Shown: positions 62,949-64,000 of the stretch, piece after piece | Layout of the letters: every line of letters begins with the position of its first letter | How positions within the stretch are numbered: the stretch's first letter is position 1 | Origin: G958295935 sp965224235 | GTDB lineage: Bacteria > Chloroflexota > Dehalococcoidia > Lucifugimonadales > Lucifugimonadaceae | DNA: 64,000 bases | Assembly (NCBI GenBank): GCA_965224235.1 | Contig: CBDCYP010000002.1 | Span: forward strand, 744,001 to 808,000 | Reading direction: 5' to 3' | Notes under the pieces: model-generated | Databases searched by the model: none | The model's input: the letters and a program-made list of their open reading frames with translations, nothing else | Told to the model about the DNA's origin: nothing | Position numbers and translations under genes: made by a program

Positions 62949-64000
62949 CTACGCGCCTGAAATGAGGCACGAACGGATTCTTATGTGCGGGCTGCCGTTG
63001 GACACCGGCAGGGGCATCTGACCGCCCTTGCCGCATCCGCCGCCCTGGTTCATGTTGAGGTCGTTGCCTATGGCGTCGATGTTGTGAAGAGTGGTAAAGA
63101 TGTTGCCGGTCAGCATCACTGGCCTCACCGCCTCTTCGACGCGCCCGTTGCGGATCATGTAGGCCTCGCCCGACGAGAAGGTGAACATCTCGTGCTGCGT
63201 CATCCCGCCGTACCAGTTCTTGACGTAGACGCCCTTGTCGACACTCTCCAGCAGGTCCTCGAACGTGGCCTCGCCGTTCTCGATGATCGTGTTGGTCATA
63301 CGCACGATGGGCGGGTAGGCGTGGGAGATTGCGCGGGCGTTGCCGGTGGGCGCCTCGCCCATGCGCGCGGCCGTTTCCCGGGAGTGCAGGCGGCCGACGA
63401 GCTTACCCTCCCGGATTAGGTCGGTTCGTGTAGCCGGTGTGCCCTCTTCGTCGTATGCGAAGCTGCCTCGCAGGCCTGGTATGGCCGCGCCATCGACGAC
63501 ATTGAGGTGCTTGTCGCCGAACTGCCTGCCGAGCACCATGATCTCCTGCAATTTGTCGTTTTCCGCCACATTGTCGGCCTCCGACAGGTGGCCGAACGCC
63601 TCGTGCACGAATACGCCTGCGAGTACGGGGTCGAGTATGGTGGTCCACTCGCCGCCTTCGAGCGGTTTGGCGGATAGCAGCCCCACGGCGCGGTTGGCGG
63701 CGTCGAGGACCTGTTCGTCCAACCCCTCTACCAACGCGTAGTCGCCGACCGATCCGATGCTGAACCCGGCCTGCTGGACGTCGCCGTTCTTGCGGGCCTG
63801 CGCCGATATCCGGGCGATCACGTGGACCCGGTTTTGCTCGATGTACGAGCCGTCGGAGTTTCCGAGATGAATCTTCCTCGATGTGTCACCGTAGATCATG
63901 TCTGAGCTTTGGATGCCGTCGACGGACCAGATCACGTCGTTGTAGCTGTCCATCTGCCGCTTCTTGTCCCCGAGCGGGATTTCGGCAGGGTCCGTGACCA
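62949..64000 (-). CDS. tldD: TldD-type metalloprotease subunit, N-terminus beyond the right edge
   Basis: The frame is open to the window edge (VTDPAEIPLGDKKRQ precedes the first internal Met), so the true start lies beyond 64000. The zinc motif HEAFGH is in FVHEAFGHLSEAD. RGSFAYDEEGTPATRTDLIREGKLVG, shown here as RGSFAYDEEGTPATR and REGKLVG, and a closing Gly-rich GGGCGKGGQ are family marks. Catalytic subunit of the TldD/TldE protease. Confidence 0.94.
   Translation of the reverse strand, partial: VTDPAEIPLGDKKRQMDSYNDVIWSVDGIQSSDMIYGDTSRKIHLGNSDGSYIEQNRVHVIARISAQARKNGDVQQAGFSIGSVGDYALVEGLDEQVLDAANRAVGLLSAKPLEGGEWTTILDPVLAGVFVHEAFGHLSEADNVAENDKLQEIMVLGRQFGDKHLNVVDGAAIPGLRGSFAYDEEGTPATRTDLIREGKLVGRLHSRETAARMGEAPTGNARAISHAYPPIVRMTNTIIENGEATFEDLLESVDKGVYVKNWYGGMTQHEMFTFSSGEAYMIRNGRVEEAVRPVMLTGNIFTTLHNIDAIGNDLNMNQGGGCGKGGQMPLPVSNGSPHIRIRSCLISGA

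Noticed and set aside
1..64000. CRISPR array or prophage
   Set aside because: No regularly spaced direct repeats with unique spacers, and no phage structural, integrase or lysis genes were found.

Overview
This 64 kb window looks like a chromosomal piece of a GC-rich member of the Chloroflexota, most likely a Dehalococcoidia/SAR202-type lineage. The lineage is an inference. It rests on a peptide-type solute-binding lipoprotein with the Chloroflexota-style Val/Lys/Glu spacer repeats after its lipobox, a MoxR-DUF58-transglutaminase operon, and a putative LPxTG-anchored protein that suggests a single-membrane envelope. No rRNA gene is present; one tRNA-Val(UAC) is.

Layout. 0-3.5 kb: housekeeping genes on the minus strand (lipA, rsmI, and metG running off the left edge). 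3.7-19.7 kb: an accessory island of secreted, lipid-anchored or membrane-anchored proteins. It contains two S1-type secreted proteases, three META-domain lipoproteins (one intact, two broken), three members of an unrecognised anchored family (called RKV here), two related single-pass proteins, a lipoprotein with a four-fold repeat, and other unknowns. A soluble fused sensor kinase/response regulator/winged-helix protein sits in the middle. 19.9-27.4 kb: rlmD-like, maf, tatA, tatC, mutM and polA. 27.8-43.1 kb: an insertion-sequence-rich, decaying region with two near-identical IS copies, a MITE, a second IS1182-type element, a wrecked IS4-type transposase, broken APH, solute-binding and DUF1330 genes, and intact Nudix, acyltransferase and solute-binding genes. 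43.1-48.8 kb: ogt, transglutaminase-like, DUF58 and moxR. 49-58 kb: a broken MFS gene, a Zn alcohol dehydrogenase, a giant GLUG-repeat surface protein, a zinc-ribbon protein and a PH-HIRAN-BRCT protein. 58-64 kb: tRNA-Val, a three-gene ABC-2 exporter, and tldE/tldD running off the right edge.

Most interesting result. A promoter cassette of about 190-240 bp occurs three times in the island (near 3.7, 10.8 and 15.8 kb). Each copy heads a rightward operon whose first gene encodes a secreted protein. Each copy carries four CTTTA-type direct repeats with identical 11-21-11 bp phasing, and a candidate -10 element nine bases after the last repeat. This is the architecture of PhoB/PhoP-family activator boxes. 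One copy is the native divergent promoter of the hybrid kinase/regulator gene, whose C-terminus is a PhoB/OmpR-type winged helix. A second copy still carries the first ~20 codons of the kinase gene, joined to a META gene at an 8-bp microhomology. The reading proposed here is a locally expanding envelope-protein regulon, built by duplicating the regulator's own promoter in front of new secreted cargo. Genes of the island are also decaying (frameshift, nonsense codon, palindrome at a breakpoint), as in a fast-evolving accessory locus.
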